The notes below the pieces were generated by a model. It had not been told where the DNA came from. It did not search any database and worked only from the letters and a program-made list of their open reading frames with translations. A program made the translations under genes and the position numbers. 64,000 bases of DNA from Planctomycetota bacterium (lineage in GTDB: Bacteria; Planctomycetota; UBA1135; JADKAF01): NCBI GenBank assembly GCA_016719295.1, contig JADKAF010000001.1:1426001-1490000 (forward strand), read 5' to 3'. This document shows positions 1 to 9,520 of this stretch, piece after piece. Each line of letters starts with the position of its first letter. The first letter of the stretch is position 1.

Positions 1-1010
1 CAGGGCGCGTCCTTGGGCAAGCGCTCGCGCAGCTCGACGACGGACTGCACCGTGTCGTCGCTGCACGCCGGCGAGAGCAAGGCATCGCGCACCAGCGTCG
101 AGCGCGCAGGCTCGAGCAGCCCGCGATCGGGGAACAGCACCGCGGGGGCATTCTCGGCGAGGAGTCGCGCGAGCAAGTCGGCCGAGATGCCCCGCGCGCA
201 GACCGCCCCGACGTGCGGGGCGAGCGCGCTGCGCCCCTCCGCGCGCAGCGCGGCGAGCGCAACCTCGCGCAGGAACGCCGCGTCCGCCCGCAGCTCCTCT
301 TCAGCGACGGCGCGCCCGGGGCGCCCATCGACGAGCCCGTGGCGCAGCGCGGCGCGGAAGCGCTCGTCGGCCCACGCGCCCGAGATGCGATTCCACCGCG
401 GCTCGGCGCCCGAGCTCGCGACGTCGAGCACGGCGAGCTCGTCCGCGCTCAGCACTTCGCGGCCGAGCACGCGAGCAGGGAGCTGTCGCGCCGTGGAGCG
501 CGCACAGACGAGGATGGCGGCTTCGCGCAGTGCGGGATCGGCCGATTCGAGAGCGGAGACGAGCTCTTCCTGGTCGGCCGCGGTCCCGCTCTGCACATAG
601 CCGAGGAGCAGCGCGCGCCGCTCCTCGCTCGCGCGCCGCGCAGCCATCGCACGCAGGACCTCGGGGGGCGCTTCGATGCGTCCGGAGACGCGCGCTTCCG
701 ACCACGCGAGCAAGCCGTCCGGCGAGAGCTGCGCCGCGATCGCGGCATCGACGCGCGAGACGCTCGCGGGCTCGAAGGACGCTCGCGCGCGTCGTGAGCG
801 CCAGCGCTCGATCTCTCCCAGGTCGCGCCGATCGCGCGGAGCGCTCGCGGCGCCCGAGCCGGCGCCCTGTTCCTCAGGCTCGCCGACACCCGGGGCCACC
901 TCCTCCGGCGCGCCGCAAGAGGCGAGCGCGATGAGGGCGAGACCCATCCCCCGCCGCGCCGCGCGGCAGCGCGGCGCATCCGGAGGGCTTGCCTGCCGCA
1001 CGGAGCTCAT
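1..1010 (-). CDS. Putative lipoprotein, HEAT-like, C-terminus off the left edge
   Basis: The frame stays open from the ATG at 1010 to the window edge, giving about 336 codons, so the C-terminus is missing. The N-terminus has an arginine-rich stretch, a short hydrophobic segment and a lipobox-like LASC near residues 29-32, which suggests a lipoprotein. An internal Met at residue 22 is an alternative start. The rest is Ala/Leu/Arg-rich alpha-helical sequence in short repeated blocks such as VSALESADPALREAAILV, resembling HEAT repeats. It begins only 4 nt after the stop of the phosphohexomutase gene, so the two are probably co-transcribed. No specific function is recognised. Confidence 0.6.
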   Translation of the reverse strand, partial: MSSVRQASPPDAPRCRAARRGMGLALIALASCGAPEEVAPGVGEPEEQGAGSGAASAPRDRRDLGEIERWRSRRARASFEPASVSRVDAAIAAQLSPDGLLAWSEARVSGRIEAPPEVLRAMAARRASEERRALLLGYVQSGTAADQEELVSALESADPALREAAILVCARSTARQLPARVLGREVLSADELAVLDVASSGAEPRWNRISGAWADERFRAALRHGLVDGRPGRAVAEEELRADAAFLREVALAALRAEGRSALAPHVGAVCARGISADLLARLLAENAPAVLFPDRGLLEPARSTLVRDALLSPACSDDTVQSVVELRERLPKDAP

Positions 1011-1014
1011 CGCG

Positions 1015-2385
1015 TCAGACGGGCTCGCCGAGCAGCGACAGCAGCTCGCGCTTCTTCGCCGCCAGCGTCTCGGGTCGACGGGCCTCGAGGTTCAAGCGCA
1101 CGAGCGGCTCGGTGTTCGAGGGCCGCAAGTTGAACCACCACCAATCGGCATCGCCGAGCTTGCCGAAGGTGACGGTGGCGCCGTCGAGATCGCTCGCCGC
1201 TCCGCCCTTCTGCACGTACAGCGCGCGGATCTCGGCGATCTTCTCCTTCGGGTGCTCGACCTCGAAGTTGAGCTCGCCCGTCGCGTGATAGCGCGGTAGC
1301 TCGGCGACGAGCTGAGAGAGCGATTTCTTGCTCTCCGACATCATGCGCAGCACGAGGAACGCCGCGATCTCGGCCGAATCGGCATAGAAGTTCTCGCGGA
1401 AGTAGTAGTGCCCCGAGAGCTCGCCGCCGCAGACGCCGCCTTCCTTCCGCAGCGTCGCCTTCATGAAGGAGTGGCCGACGCGCTCGCAGAGGGGCTTCCC
1501 GCCGGCCTTCGAGATCACCTCCGGCACGGCCCACGAGGAGCGCAGGTCGTAGACGATGCCCGAGCCCGGGCTCGTCTTCAGCAGCTCGCGCGCGATGAGC
1601 GCGGTGACGATGTCGTTGCCCACCGGCTCGCCGTGCTCGTCGACGAACGCGCAGCGATCCGCGTCGCCGTCGAACGACAGCCCGACGTCCAGCTTCTCCT
1701 TCCGCACGAGCGCCTGCAGGTCGTGCAGGTTCTCGAGCTTCAGCGGATTGGCCTCGTGGTTCGGGAAGGTGCCATCGGGCTCGAAGTAGAGCCGCGAGGT
1801 CTTCAGCATGGGCAAGCGGTCGAGGATCTTCGGCAGCGTGAAGCCGGCCATGCCGTTCGCGCAGTCGATGCCGACCTTCAGCGAGGCGAGCCCACCGGCG
1901 AAGCGCAGCACGTGCTGCACGTAGCCGTCGAGCATGTCGCGCGTCTCGATCGTGCCCGGCTTCGCCGCCTTCGGCAGCTCGGTGGCGACGAGCTTCTCGA
2001 TCTGCCCGATGCCGGTGTCCTTCGAGATGGGCTGCGCGCCCTTCCCGCTCAGCTTGAAGCCGATGTACTGGCCCGGGTTGTGCGAAGCCGTGACGCAGAT
2101 CGCGCCATCGACGGGCAGCGTGCCGGCGCAGAAGTAGTTCATCGGCGTCGAGCACATGCCGACGTCGATGACGCTCCAACCCGCGGCGCAGAGCCCCTCC
2201 ATCAGCGCCTTCTGGATGGACGGCGCCGAGGAGCGCATGTCGCGCCCGACGACCACGCGCTTCGTTTCGGCGCGTCCGCTCTGCTCGAAGTGCACGGCGA
2301 AGGCGTGGCCGATCTTGCGGGCCAGCGCCTCGTCGAGCTCGGTCGGGTACACACCGCGGATGTCGTAGGCCTTGAAGATTCCCAT
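1015..2385 (-). CDS. Phosphomannomutase/phosphoglucomutase
   Basis: A 456-residue alpha-D-phosphohexomutase that interconverts hexose 1- and 6-phosphates for sugar-nucleotide synthesis; cytosolic. All four family motifs are visible: the phosphoserine loop TASHNP (Ser101), the metal loop DGDADR (239-244), the sugar-binding GELSGH (321-326) and the phosphate-binding RPSNTEPLVR (421-430). The start MGIFKAYDIRG was chosen because family members begin here; upstream codons in frame look non-coding. The gene lies 28 nt after the threonine aldolase gene and 4 nt before the lipoprotein gene. The motifs do not settle mannose versus glucose preference. The bacterial PMM/PGM (AlgC/ManB-type) class fits best. 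Confidence 0.93.
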   Translation of the reverse strand: MGIFKAYDIRGVYPTELDEALARKIGHAFAVHFEQSGRAETKRVVVGRDMRSSAPSIQKALMEGLCAAGWSVIDVGMCSTPMNYFCAGTLPVDGAICVTASHNPGQYIGFKLSGKGAQPISKDTGIGQIEKLVATELPKAAKPGTIETRDMLDGYVQHVLRFAGGLASLKVGIDCANGMAGFTLPKILDRLPMLKTSRLYFEPDGTFPNHEANPLKLENLHDLQALVRKEKLDVGLSFDGDADRCAFVDEHGEPVGNDIVTALIARELLKTSPGSGIVYDLRSSWAVPEVISKAGGKPLCERVGHSFMKATLRKEGGVCGGELSGHYYFRENFYADSAEIAAFLVLRMMSESKKSLSQLVAELPRYHATGELNFEVEHPKEKIAEIRALYVQKGGAASDLDGATVTFGKLGDADWWWFNLRPSNTEPLVRLNLEARRPETLAAKKRELLSLLGEPV

Positions 2386-2413
2386 GATGAGGGCGGGCTC
2401 CTGATGCTGTTCC

Positions 2414-3478
2414 CTAGGTCGACCAGACGGCGCGCAGCGCTTCCATCGCGCGCTCGACGTGGCGATCCTCGATGTGGCGATGCGTGACGAAGCGCAGGCG
2501 GCTCGATCCCAGCGCGAGCGCGCGCACACCTCGCTCCTCCAAGGCGCCCTGGATCCGATGAGCAGCTCCGCTCGGCGTGTCCAGGATGACGAGATTGGTC
2601 TCGACCGCGGCTGGGTCGATCGCCGGGCGACCGCCGGCGTCGAGCGAGCCGAAGGCGCGCGCGAGGCGCTGGGCGCGGGCGTGATCCTCGGCGAGGCGCT
2701 CCAACATCGAATCGAGCGCCACGAGGCCGCAGGCCGCGAGGTAGCCCGCCTGGCGCATGCCGCCGCCGAGGAGCTTGCGGGTGCGCCGCGCCTCGCGGAC
2801 GAAGTCGCGCGAGCCGACGAGCACGGAGCCCACCGGCGCGGAGAGCCCCTTCGAGAGGCAGAAGCTCAGCGAATCGCAGAGCGCGCCGTAGCGCGCGGCC
2901 GACACGCCCGCGGCGACGCACGCGTTGAACACGCGCGCGCCGTCGATGTGCACCCAGAGCCGCTGCGCCGTCGCGAACGCGCGCACGGCCTCGATGTAGG
3001 CGAGCGGCAGCACGCGCCCACCCGAGGCCATGTGCGTCTGCTCGAGGGCCACGAGGCGCGTGCGCGGATGGTGCACGTCGTCCGGGCGCAAGTTCGCTTC
3101 GAAGTCGGCGACGGGGACGCAGCCCGCGGGTCCGTCGAGCAAGCGCGCCTGCACGAGACAGATCCGCGCGAGCCCGCCGCCCTCGTACTGGAAGCAGTGG
3201 TTCTGGCGATGGACCAGGATCTCCTCGCCGGGGCGCGTCGCGGTGGCGATCGCGATCTGATTCCCCATCGTTCCCGAGGGGACGAAGAGCGCCGCTTCCT
3301 TGCCGAAGCGCTCCGCGGCGAGGGCCTCCAAGCGCTGCACCGTGGGATCGTCGCCGAGCACGTCGTCGCCGACCTCCGCGGAGCCCATCGCGCGGAGCAT
3401 CTCCGCGGTGGGCTTCGTGATGGTGTCGCTGCGGAAGTCCGCGACCTCGACGGAGCGAGGATTTCCCTGGTTCGGCAT
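2414..3478 (-). CDS. ltaE: Low-specificity threonine aldolase
   Basis: A 354-residue PLP enzyme expected to cleave L-threonine or L-allo-threonine to glycine and acetaldehyde. The N-terminus FRSDTITKPTAEM and the segment GDDVLGDDPTVQRLE are hallmarks of the beta-eliminating lyase/threonine aldolase family. The Schiff-base lysine is probably Lys210 in SFCLSKGLSAPVGS, and HIDGAR (177-182) carries the PLP-ring-nitrogen aspartate. The start MPNQGNPRS at 3478 leaves 23 nt to the upstream aminotransferase stop. The gene sits between an aspartate-type aminotransferase and the phosphohexomutase, probably in one minus-strand operon. The family is clear; stereospecificity is not readable. Confidence 0.92.
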   Translation of the reverse strand: MPNQGNPRSVEVADFRSDTITKPTAEMLRAMGSAEVGDDVLGDDPTVQRLEALAAERFGKEAALFVPSGTMGNQIAIATATRPGEEILVHRQNHCFQYEGGGLARICLVQARLLDGPAGCVPVADFEANLRPDDVHHPRTRLVALEQTHMASGGRVLPLAYIEAVRAFATAQRLWVHIDGARVFNACVAAGVSAARYGALCDSLSFCLSKGLSAPVGSVLVGSRDFVREARRTRKLLGGGMRQAGYLAACGLVALDSMLERLAEDHARAQRLARAFGSLDAGGRPAIDPAAVETNLVILDTPSGAAHRIQGALEERGVRALALGSSRLRFVTHRHIEDRHVERAMEALRAVWST

Positions 3479-3501
3479 CGCGGGGCTCCGCGCGCTCTGC
3501 G

Positions 3502-4674
3502 CTACTGCGTGCCGAAGTAGGCGCGGAGACGGCGGATCGCCTCTTCGAGGTTCGCGACCGAGTTGGCGTAGGAGAAGCGCAAGAAGCCCTCGCCGGAGGC
3601 GCCGAAGGACGTGCCCGAGAGGCAGGCGACGCCGCATTCGTCGAGCAGCGCGCCCTCGAGCTCCTTCGACTTGCGCCCCGTCCCGCGAACATCGGGGAAG
3701 GCGTAGAAGGCGCCCTTCGGCGTCGCGCAGTGGAAGCCCTTCACGCTGTTCAACCCGTCCACGATGATCTTGCGCCGCTTGTCGAACTCGCGGCACATCG
3801 CCTCGGCGGAATCCTGCGGGCCGCGGAGCGCCGCGACGCCGGCCATCTGCGTGAAGCCGGCGGTGCACGAGGTCGAGTTCGTGGTGATCTTCGCGACCAT
3901 CTTCGCCAAGTCGGCGGGCATGACGCCGTAGCCCAGGCGCCAGCCGGTCATCGCGTAGGTCTTCGAGAAGCCATCGAGGATGATCGTGCGCTCGCGCATG
4001 CCGGGCAGCGTCGCGATCGAGAAGTGCTTCTCGCCGTCGTAGACGAGGCGCGAGTAGATCTCGTCGGAGAGCACCACGAGGTTCGGCAGCTCGCGGACGC
4101 GCTCCGCGATGCGCTCCAGCTCCGCGCGGCGGATGACGCCGCCGGTCGGGTTCGACGGCGAGTTGAGGATGAGGAGCTTCGTCTTCTCGTTCAGCGACGC
4201 GATGAGGCCATCGACGTCGAGCTCGAAGCCCTTCGCCGCGTCGAAGCGCTGCGGCACCGGCTTCCCGCCGACGAAGCGGATCATCGACTCGTAGATCGGG
4301 AAGCCCGGGTTCGGGTAGCTCACCTCGTCGCCGGGATCGACCAGCACGAGGATCACGTTGAAGAGGATGGGCTTGCCCCCGGGCGTCACCACGACCTCGT
4401 CGCGCGCGACCGCGAGCCCGCGAGTCTTCTTCATCTCCTCGGCGATCGCATCGCGCAGCTCCGGGATCCCCGGCGAAGGCGTGTAGTGCGTGTGTCCGTT
4501 CCGCAGCGCCTGCGCGCCCGCCTCGACGACGTGCGCAGGCGTGTCGAAGTCGGGCTCGCCGATCTGCAGGTGGACGATCGAGCGGCCCTGCGCCTCGAGC
4601 GCCTTCGCTCGGGCCAGGACCTCGAAGGCCGTCTCGGTGCCGAGATCGGCCATGCGCTTCGCCAGTCGGATCAT
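3502..4674 (-). CDS. Class I/II aminotransferase, aspartate aminotransferase type
   Basis: A 390-residue fold-type I PLP aminotransferase. Visible are GEPDFDTP (39-46), NSPSNPTGG (171-179), the aspartate-bearing SDEIYSRLVYDGE, and the Schiff-base lysine Lys238 in ILDGFSKTYAMTGWRLGY. A C-terminal GFLRFSYANS holds the substrate-carboxylate arginine. The start at 4674 (MIRLAKRMADLG) was preferred; Met8 is an alternative and the upstream open frame is Arg/Ala shadow. The likely role is amino-group transfer from aspartate or a similar amino acid to 2-oxoglutarate. Substrate cannot be fixed from sequence. It heads the minus-strand operon, and a candidate promoter lies about 75-100 nt upstream. Confidence 0.9.
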   Translation of the reverse strand: MIRLAKRMADLGTETAFEVLARAKALEAQGRSIVHLQIGEPDFDTPAHVVEAGAQALRNGHTHYTPSPGIPELRDAIAEEMKKTRGLAVARDEVVVTPGGKPILFNVILVLVDPGDEVSYPNPGFPIYESMIRFVGGKPVPQRFDAAKGFELDVDGLIASLNEKTKLLILNSPSNPTGGVIRRAELERIAERVRELPNLVVLSDEIYSRLVYDGEKHFSIATLPGMRERTIILDGFSKTYAMTGWRLGYGVMPADLAKMVAKITTNSTSCTAGFTQMAGVAALRGPQDSAEAMCREFDKRRKIIVDGLNSVKGFHCATPKGAFYAFPDVRGTGRKSKELEGALLDECGVACLSGTSFGASGEGFLRFSYANSVANLEEAIRRLRAYFGTQ

Positions 4675-4746
4675 GAGGGACGGGTCGCGGGGCTGTGGGG
4701 CGCTCGGGGCGGGCGCGCGCGCCGTGCGCGCGCGGGAGCTGAGGCG

Positions 4747-4775
4747 GATCAAAGACGTTTCGCGCGCACGGGTCA
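4747..4775 (-). promoter_or_regulatory. Candidate sigma-70 promoter for the aminotransferase operon
   Basis: Read on the minus strand, TTGACC (4775-4770) is followed after a 17-nt spacer by TTTGAT (4752-4747). The -35 match is good and the -10 match is partial. It lies in the 296-nt divergent gap (4675-4970) between the aminotransferase and the iron-transporter genes. No convincing promoter for the plus-strand operon was seen in this gap, and no small gene. Confidence 0.35.
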
Positions 4776-4970
4776 AGCCTTGCGCCCGCGCGCGATCCAT
4801 CCCAAACGTTCCGGAGGCGAAACGGACGCGGCGGATTCCGAGCGCCACGGCGCTCGCTTTCGCCGGCGGCACCTCGCCTTGATCCTCGCTCTTCCGCCGG
4901 GCAGCATCCGGGCGAGTCCCGCGGCACGGCGCTTGCCTGGCGCGCCGCCGCCTCCCCTCCGAGACCCCGC

Positions 4971-6110
4971 ATGCACCACCTCGCCCCGCGGTCGGCCTTC
5001 GCCGTCGCCGCCGTCCTCGCCGCCGCGCTCGCGGGCCTCCTCGGCTCCTGTGGCGAGGACCCCAATCCCTCCGCCGCGGCCATCGAGGTCCCGGCGACGC
5101 TCCGCTGGACCCCCCCTGCGGACCTGCTCGCCGCCGCCGAGAAGGAGGTCGTCCTCTTCTGCGCGCTCGACGAGCAGTTCTCGCTCCCCCTCGTGCGCGA
5201 GTTCGAGAAGCGCACCGGGGTGAAGATCACCTTCGTGCCCGACAGCGAGCAGAACAAGACCGTCGGGCTCGTGAACCGCCTGCTCCAGGAGCAAGGCGCG
5301 CCGACCTGCGATGTCTTCTGGAACAACGAGCTCGCGCAGACGATCCGCCTCGCCAACGCCGGCGCGCTCGCCCACTACGACGTGCCCTCCGCGGCGAGCA
5401 TCCCCGCGCGCTGGCGCGATCCCGAGAAACGCTGGTGTGGCTTCGCCGCGCGCGGGCGCGTCTTCATCCTGAACCCGGCGCGCCTCGAGGCGAACGGCAT
5501 CAAGGAAGCCCAATGGCCCTCGAAGCTCGAGGACCTGGCCGACCCGCGTTTCCAGAAGATCGGCTGCATCGCTCGCCCCCTCACCGGCACGACGGCGACC
5601 CACGGCACGGCCCTCTTCTCGCTGCTCGGGCGCGAGAAGGCGCAGGAGTTCTTCCGCCGCGTCCTCGCGAACGAGATCGCGCCGATGGGCTCGAACGGCG
5701 CCACGATGGCGGCCGTGCGCGACGGGCGCTTCAGCTTCGGGCTCACCGATACGGACGACTATCACGTGGCGGCCCTCGACACGCCGCCCGGCACCGTCGC
5801 GATCCGCTACCCCGACGCCGCAGGCGACGGCGCGCTGCTGATCCCGAACAGCGCCTGCAAGATCGCCGGCGGACCGAACGCGCGCGCGGCGGACCTGCTG
5901 CTCGACTGGGTCCTCTCGAAGGAGGTCGAGTACCGCTTGGCCCAAGCGGCCGGCGCGCAGATCCCGCTCCGCGACGACGTGCCCGGACCTCGCGGCATCG
6001 GCTGGGACCCAGCGAAGATCAAGGTGCGCGCGGTCGACTGGCAGCAGGTCGCGCGCGACCTCAGCGATCTCGAGATCCAGCGCTTCTTCCAGGAGCTCTT
6101 CCGCTCGTGA
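4971..6110 (+). CDS. ABC transporter substrate-binding lipoprotein, iron(III) type
   Basis: A 379-residue extracytoplasmic binding protein of the FbpA/ferric-iron class. The N-terminus has a signal sequence ending in the lipobox LLGSC (Cys27), so it should be lipid-anchored. The mature part opens with KEVVLFCALDEQFSLPLVREFEKRTGVKI, typical of this clan, followed by CDVFWNNE and a C-terminal helical segment. It presents substrate to the permease encoded next. Its stop overlaps the permease start by 4 nt (GTGA), so translation is coupled. Iron is inferred from family and operon; other small anions or phosphonates remain possible. Confidence 0.85.
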   Translation: MHHLAPRSAFAVAAVLAAALAGLLGSCGEDPNPSAAAIEVPATLRWTPPADLLAAAEKEVVLFCALDEQFSLPLVREFEKRTGVKITFVPDSEQNKTVGLVNRLLQEQGAPTCDVFWNNELAQTIRLANAGALAHYDVPSAASIPARWRDPEKRWCGFAARGRVFILNPARLEANGIKEAQWPSKLEDLADPRFQKIGCIARPLTGTTATHGTALFSLLGREKAQEFFRRVLANEIAPMGSNGATMAAVRDGRFSFGLTDTDDYHVAALDTPPGTVAIRYPDAAGDGALLIPNSACKIAGGPNARAADLLLDWVLSKEVEYRLAQAAGAQIPLRDDVPGPRGIGWDPAKIKVRAVDWQQVARDLSDLEIQRFFQELFRS

Positions 6111-7711
6111 GCTCGCTCGCGCGCTCGCCGCTCTACGCCCTGCTCCTCGCGGCGGGTGCCGTGTTCTTCGCCGCCGGTGTGCTGGCACCGCTGGGCTCCA
6201 TCGTCGTGCAGGCGCTCTTTCCCCACGGCAGCTTCTCCACCAGCGCGCTCGAGGCCGCGCTCGGGACGGCGCGCGTCTGGGAGCTGCTCGGGCGCACCGT
6301 GCTGCTCGGCGCGGTCACCTCGGCGATCGCCGGCCTGGTCGGCGTCGCGTACGCCTGGCTGCTCGCGCGCACCGATCTCCCGCTGCGCGAGCTCTGGCGT
6401 GCGCTCGGGCTGGCGCCGATCGTGATCCCGCCGCTCCTGCTCTCGATCGCGTGGAGCGGCTGGATGCCGTGGCTCGAGGGCCTCTGGGCCAACGCCTTCG
6501 TCTTCTCGCTGGCCTACACGCCGATCGTGATCCTGCTCGCCTCGCGCGCGTTCGAGCAGATCGACGGCGAGCGCTTGGACGCCGCGCGCCTGCTCGGCGG
6601 CGAGCGCGCGGCCCTGCGCATTTCACTCGGCTTGGCCTGGCCGCAGATCGCGATCGCGCTCTTGCTCGTCTTCGTCTTCACGACGAGCGACTTCGCGGTG
6701 CCGGACTACATCGCGGCGATGCAGAGCGTCGAGCGCCAGCAGCTCTCGTTCAATGTCTACGCGGGCGAGATCTTCGCCTGGATCAAGCTCGGCACGCGCT
6801 ACGCCGAGGGCGCCGCCGCGTCGCTGCCGCTCGCCGCGATCATCTTCCTGGCGCTGGCACTCGTCGTGCGCCAGCTCCGGCGCATCGAGGTCGCCACCGT
6901 GGGCTCGGGCTTCCGCGGCGGGCCGCCGGTGCGCCTCGGCGCGTGGCTGCCGGTCGCCTTGCTCGGCATGCTCGCCTATCTCGCGCTCGCCTTCTTCCTG
7001 CCGATCGTGCGCTTCGTCTCCGAGATGCAGCACGTGAATCCGCTGCTCCGCGCGATGGGCCTTTTCCCGGATGGATCGCCCGACCAGAACCTGGCTCCGG
7101 CGTTCCTGCAGAGCTTGAAGCTCTCGGCCTCCGGCGCCACCGTCGCCGTGCTCGCGAGCTTGGCCTTCGCCCACTTCGCCGCGCGGCGCCGGAAGACCCT
7201 CTGGCTCGATCTCCTGTGGATCACGCCGCTCGCGTTCCCCGGCATCGCGTACGGCATCGGGATGGTCGGCTTCTACTCGACGCACGTCGAGCTCTTCCGC
7301 CCCATCCGCAACGGCTCGGCCGCGCTCATCATCAACCTGGCCGGCCACTTCCTGCCCTTCGCGTACTTCGCGATCCAGGGCGCGGTGCGCCGCACCGAGC
7401 GCGAGCAGGAGGAAGCGGCCCTCGTCTGCGGCGCCTCGCCCACCGCGGTGTTCACGCACATCTCGATCCCGCTCCTCGCGCGCGGGCTCGTCGCAGGCTG
7501 GCTGCTCTGCTTCCTCTTCGCGATGCGCGAGATCGATTCCTTCGCGCTGCTCTCGTACGGCGAGTCGACGATCATGCGGCGCATCTACGAGTTCATCCAT
7601 CGCGGGCGCTCGCCCGAGATCGCGGCGGGTTGCCTGGTGTTGATCTTCTTCATCGCCGTGCCCCTCGCGCTGCACGCGCTGCTCGGCAAGAAGAAGGTGG
7701 AGGTGCTCTGA
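6107..7711 (+). CDS. Iron(III)-type ABC transporter permease, two fused domains
   Basis: A 534-residue integral membrane protein with about 12 hydrophobic segments in two homologous halves, as in FbpB-type permeases. Each half carries an EAA-type coupling loop: near DAARLLGGERAALRISLGLAWP in the first half and EEAALVCGASPTAVFTHISIP in the second. The GTG start at 6107 was chosen because it overlaps the binding-protein stop (GTGA) and begins a hydrophobic N-terminus; upstream sequence in this frame is antisense-like. It moves substrate across the inner membrane together with the ATPase, whose start overlaps its stop as TGATG. Confidence 0.88.
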   Translation: MSSLARSPLYALLLAAGAVFFAAGVLAPLGSIVVQALFPHGSFSTSALEAALGTARVWELLGRTVLLGAVTSAIAGLVGVAYAWLLARTDLPLRELWRALGLAPIVIPPLLLSIAWSGWMPWLEGLWANAFVFSLAYTPIVILLASRAFEQIDGERLDAARLLGGERAALRISLGLAWPQIAIALLLVFVFTTSDFAVPDYIAAMQSVERQQLSFNVYAGEIFAWIKLGTRYAEGAAASLPLAAIIFLALALVVRQLRRIEVATVGSGFRGGPPVRLGAWLPVALLGMLAYLALAFFLPIVRFVSEMQHVNPLLRAMGLFPDGSPDQNLAPAFLQSLKLSASGATVAVLASLAFAHFAARRRKTLWLDLLWITPLAFPGIAYGIGMVGFYSTHVELFRPIRNGSAALIINLAGHFLPFAYFAIQGAVRRTEREQEEAALVCGASPTAVFTHISIPLLARGLVAGWLLCFLFAMREIDSFALLSYGESTIMRRIYEFIHRGRSPEIAAGCLVLIFFIAVPLALHALLGKKKVEVL

Positions 7712-8445
7712 TGAGCGCGCTCGAGATCGAAGCTCTGCGCCTCGCCGAAGGCCGCACGGCGATCCTGGACGGACTCGACCTGCGGGTCGCGCCGCGCGAG
7801 TACCTGGCGATCCTCGGCCCTTCGGGCTGCGGCAAGACCACCTTGCTGCGCGCGATCGCGGGGCTCGTGCGCCCCAGTGAGGGCCGCATCGTGCTCGACG
7901 GCGAAGTGCTCTGCGACGGGCAGCGCGGCACGCACCTCCCGCCCGAGCGCCGCGCGGTGGGCTTCGTGTTTCAGCATCAGGCGCTCTGGCCGCACCTCGA
8001 CGCGCGCGCGACGTTGCGCTTCGCCCTGCGCCATGGTGCCCGCCTGCGCGGACGCGCCGCGGAGCAACGCATCGACGAGCTGCTCGCCGACGTGCAGCTC
8101 GCGCACTGCGCGGCGAAGGCGCCCGGGCAGATGAGCGGCGGCGAGCGCCAGCGCTTGAGCATCGCCCGCGCGCTCGCGCGAGCGCCGCGCATCCTGCTCC
8201 TCGACGAGCCCCTGGGCCCGCTCGACGCGAATCTGCGCCGCGATCTGGAAGAGCTGCTGCACGCGCTGCACCAGAAGCTCGGGCTCGTGACGCTCCACGT
8301 CACGCACGATCGCGACGAGGCCTTCCACGGCAACGGTCGCGCCGCGATCCTGCGCGCGGGTCGCGTGCTCCAAGTGGGCACGCGCGCGGAGTTCCTGGCG
8401 CACCCCGCCGATCCTTTCGTGAGCTCCTTCCTGGGGACTACCTGA
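7711..8445 (+). CDS. ABC transporter ATP-binding protein, iron(III) type
   Basis: A 244-residue ATPase that drives the permease encoded immediately upstream. It has Walker A GPSGCGKTT (36-44), the Q-loop FQHQ, an ABC signature MSGGERQR (141-148), Walker B ILLLDEP (161-167) and an H-loop His in VTHD. It is shorter than FbpC/PotA proteins, which carry a C-terminal TOBE domain; that domain is missing, so regulatory ligand binding is not expected. The start ATG shares a base with the permease stop. The next gene (cytochrome) starts one base after its stop. Confidence 0.9.
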   Translation: MSALEIEALRLAEGRTAILDGLDLRVAPREYLAILGPSGCGKTTLLRAIAGLVRPSEGRIVLDGEVLCDGQRGTHLPPERRAVGFVFQHQALWPHLDARATLRFALRHGARLRGRAAEQRIDELLADVQLAHCAAKAPGQMSGGERQRLSIARALARAPRILLLDEPLGPLDANLRRDLEELLHALHQKLGLVTLHVTHDRDEAFHGNGRAAILRAGRVLQVGTRAEFLAHPADPFVSSFLGTT

Positions 8446-8446
8446 G

Positions 8447-9520
8447 ATGAGCTGGCGCGTCCTTCTCGCCATCACCTTGCTCGGCGCCTTCGTCGCCGCG
8501 ATCGCGTTCCTCGGAGAAGGCGCCGCGGATCCCGGTGGCGAGAGATTCGGCAACGGCGGCGACGGCCCAGGCCAGCTCACCGCCCTGACCGTCGATGCGA
8601 CGAGCTGCCAGGATTGCCACCCGGAGATCTATGCGCAGTGGGCGAGCTCGCAGCATCACCACGCGTACCTGAACCCCGACGTGCGCGAGACCTCCGCCGA
8701 TCTCACGAATCAGAACTGCATCCCCTGCCACGCCCCGCGCCCCGTCTACGAGCTCGGCCTGGAGACGATGCCGCGCTCGCGCAGCACGCATCGCGAGCAA
8801 GGCGTGAGCTGCCTCTCCTGCCATCTCATCCCCGGCTCGGCGTCCGCGGACGGCGTGCCGCGCCTCGCCGGCAGCCGCGATCTCCCGGCGGGCACCTGCG
8901 GGCTGCCGATCGTGAAGACCCCGTCGCTCGGCACCTATCGCTCGTGCGAGCCGTGCCACAACCAGCACGAGACGACGAACCAGTGGAAGGAGACGCCCTT
9001 CGCGCAGGAGGGCAGCGCGTACCGCTCCTGCGCCGACTGCCACATGGAGCGGCGCGAGTTCAGGGTCGCGAAGGGCAGCGCGCCACGCCTCGCGTGGGAC
9101 CACAAGATGCCGGGCTCGCACGATCGCGACTTCATCCTCTCCGCGCTCGACATCGAGGCGCGTCTCGACGGCTCGGCGCTCTTCGTCGCCGTGACCAACG
9201 CGCGCGCGGGACACCACTTCCCCACCGAGGAGCGCTCGCGCGCCGTCGACATCATGGTCGAATGGCAAGACGCCGAAGGGAAGGCTCTGCTCGAAGCACA
9301 GCGGCTCTATCGCCTCCGCGATCCCTACCGCGGTGAGCAGGGCATCGTGCGCACGCTGCTCCCCCATGGCCAGACCTGGAGCCAGACGATCGAGAAGAGC
9401 GCGCAGCCCGCGGGCGCGAAGAAAGCGCGCGTGTGGATCGACTACCTCCGCAGGCCCTACGATCCGGTGCCGGACACGCACCGCTACCGCCTCTTCGAGC
9501 GCACGGTGGAGCTGCCGTGA
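8447..9520 (+). CDS. Membrane-anchored multiheme c-type cytochrome
   Basis: A 357-residue protein with one N-terminal hydrophobic helix (residues 4-22) that works as signal or anchor, then five CXXCH heme c motifs: CQDCH (54-58), CIPCH (91-95), CLSCH (122-126), CEPCH (167-171) and CADCH (195-199). Several extra histidines, such as HHHAY after the first motif, can be distal ligands. The layout resembles cytochrome c-554 family proteins. The C-terminal 150 residues carry no heme motif and look beta-rich. It is translated from the same operon as the iron-type ABC transporter (1-nt spacing), pointing to periplasmic electron transfer linked to metal uptake; that link is inference. Confidence 0.87.
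   Translation: MSWRVLLAITLLGAFVAAIAFLGEGAADPGGERFGNGGDGPGQLTALTVDATSCQDCHPEIYAQWASSQHHHAYLNPDVRETSADLTNQNCIPCHAPRPVYELGLETMPRSRSTHREQGVSCLSCHLIPGSASADGVPRLAGSRDLPAGTCGLPIVKTPSLGTYRSCEPCHNQHETTNQWKETPFAQEGSAYRSCADCHMERREFRVAKGSAPRLAWDHKMPGSHDRDFILSALDIEARLDGSALFVAVTNARAGHHFPTEERSRAVDIMVEWQDAEGKALLEAQRLYRLRDPYRGEQGIVRTLLPHGQTWSQTIEKSAQPAGAKKARVWIDYLRRPYDPVPDTHRYRLFERTVELP

Noticed and set aside
2414..5356. A 980-codon minus-strand open frame spanning the threonine aldolase and the aminotransferase.
   Set aside because: Only its last 354 codons have protein character; the rest is an arginine-rich shadow of the aminotransferase gene in another frame.
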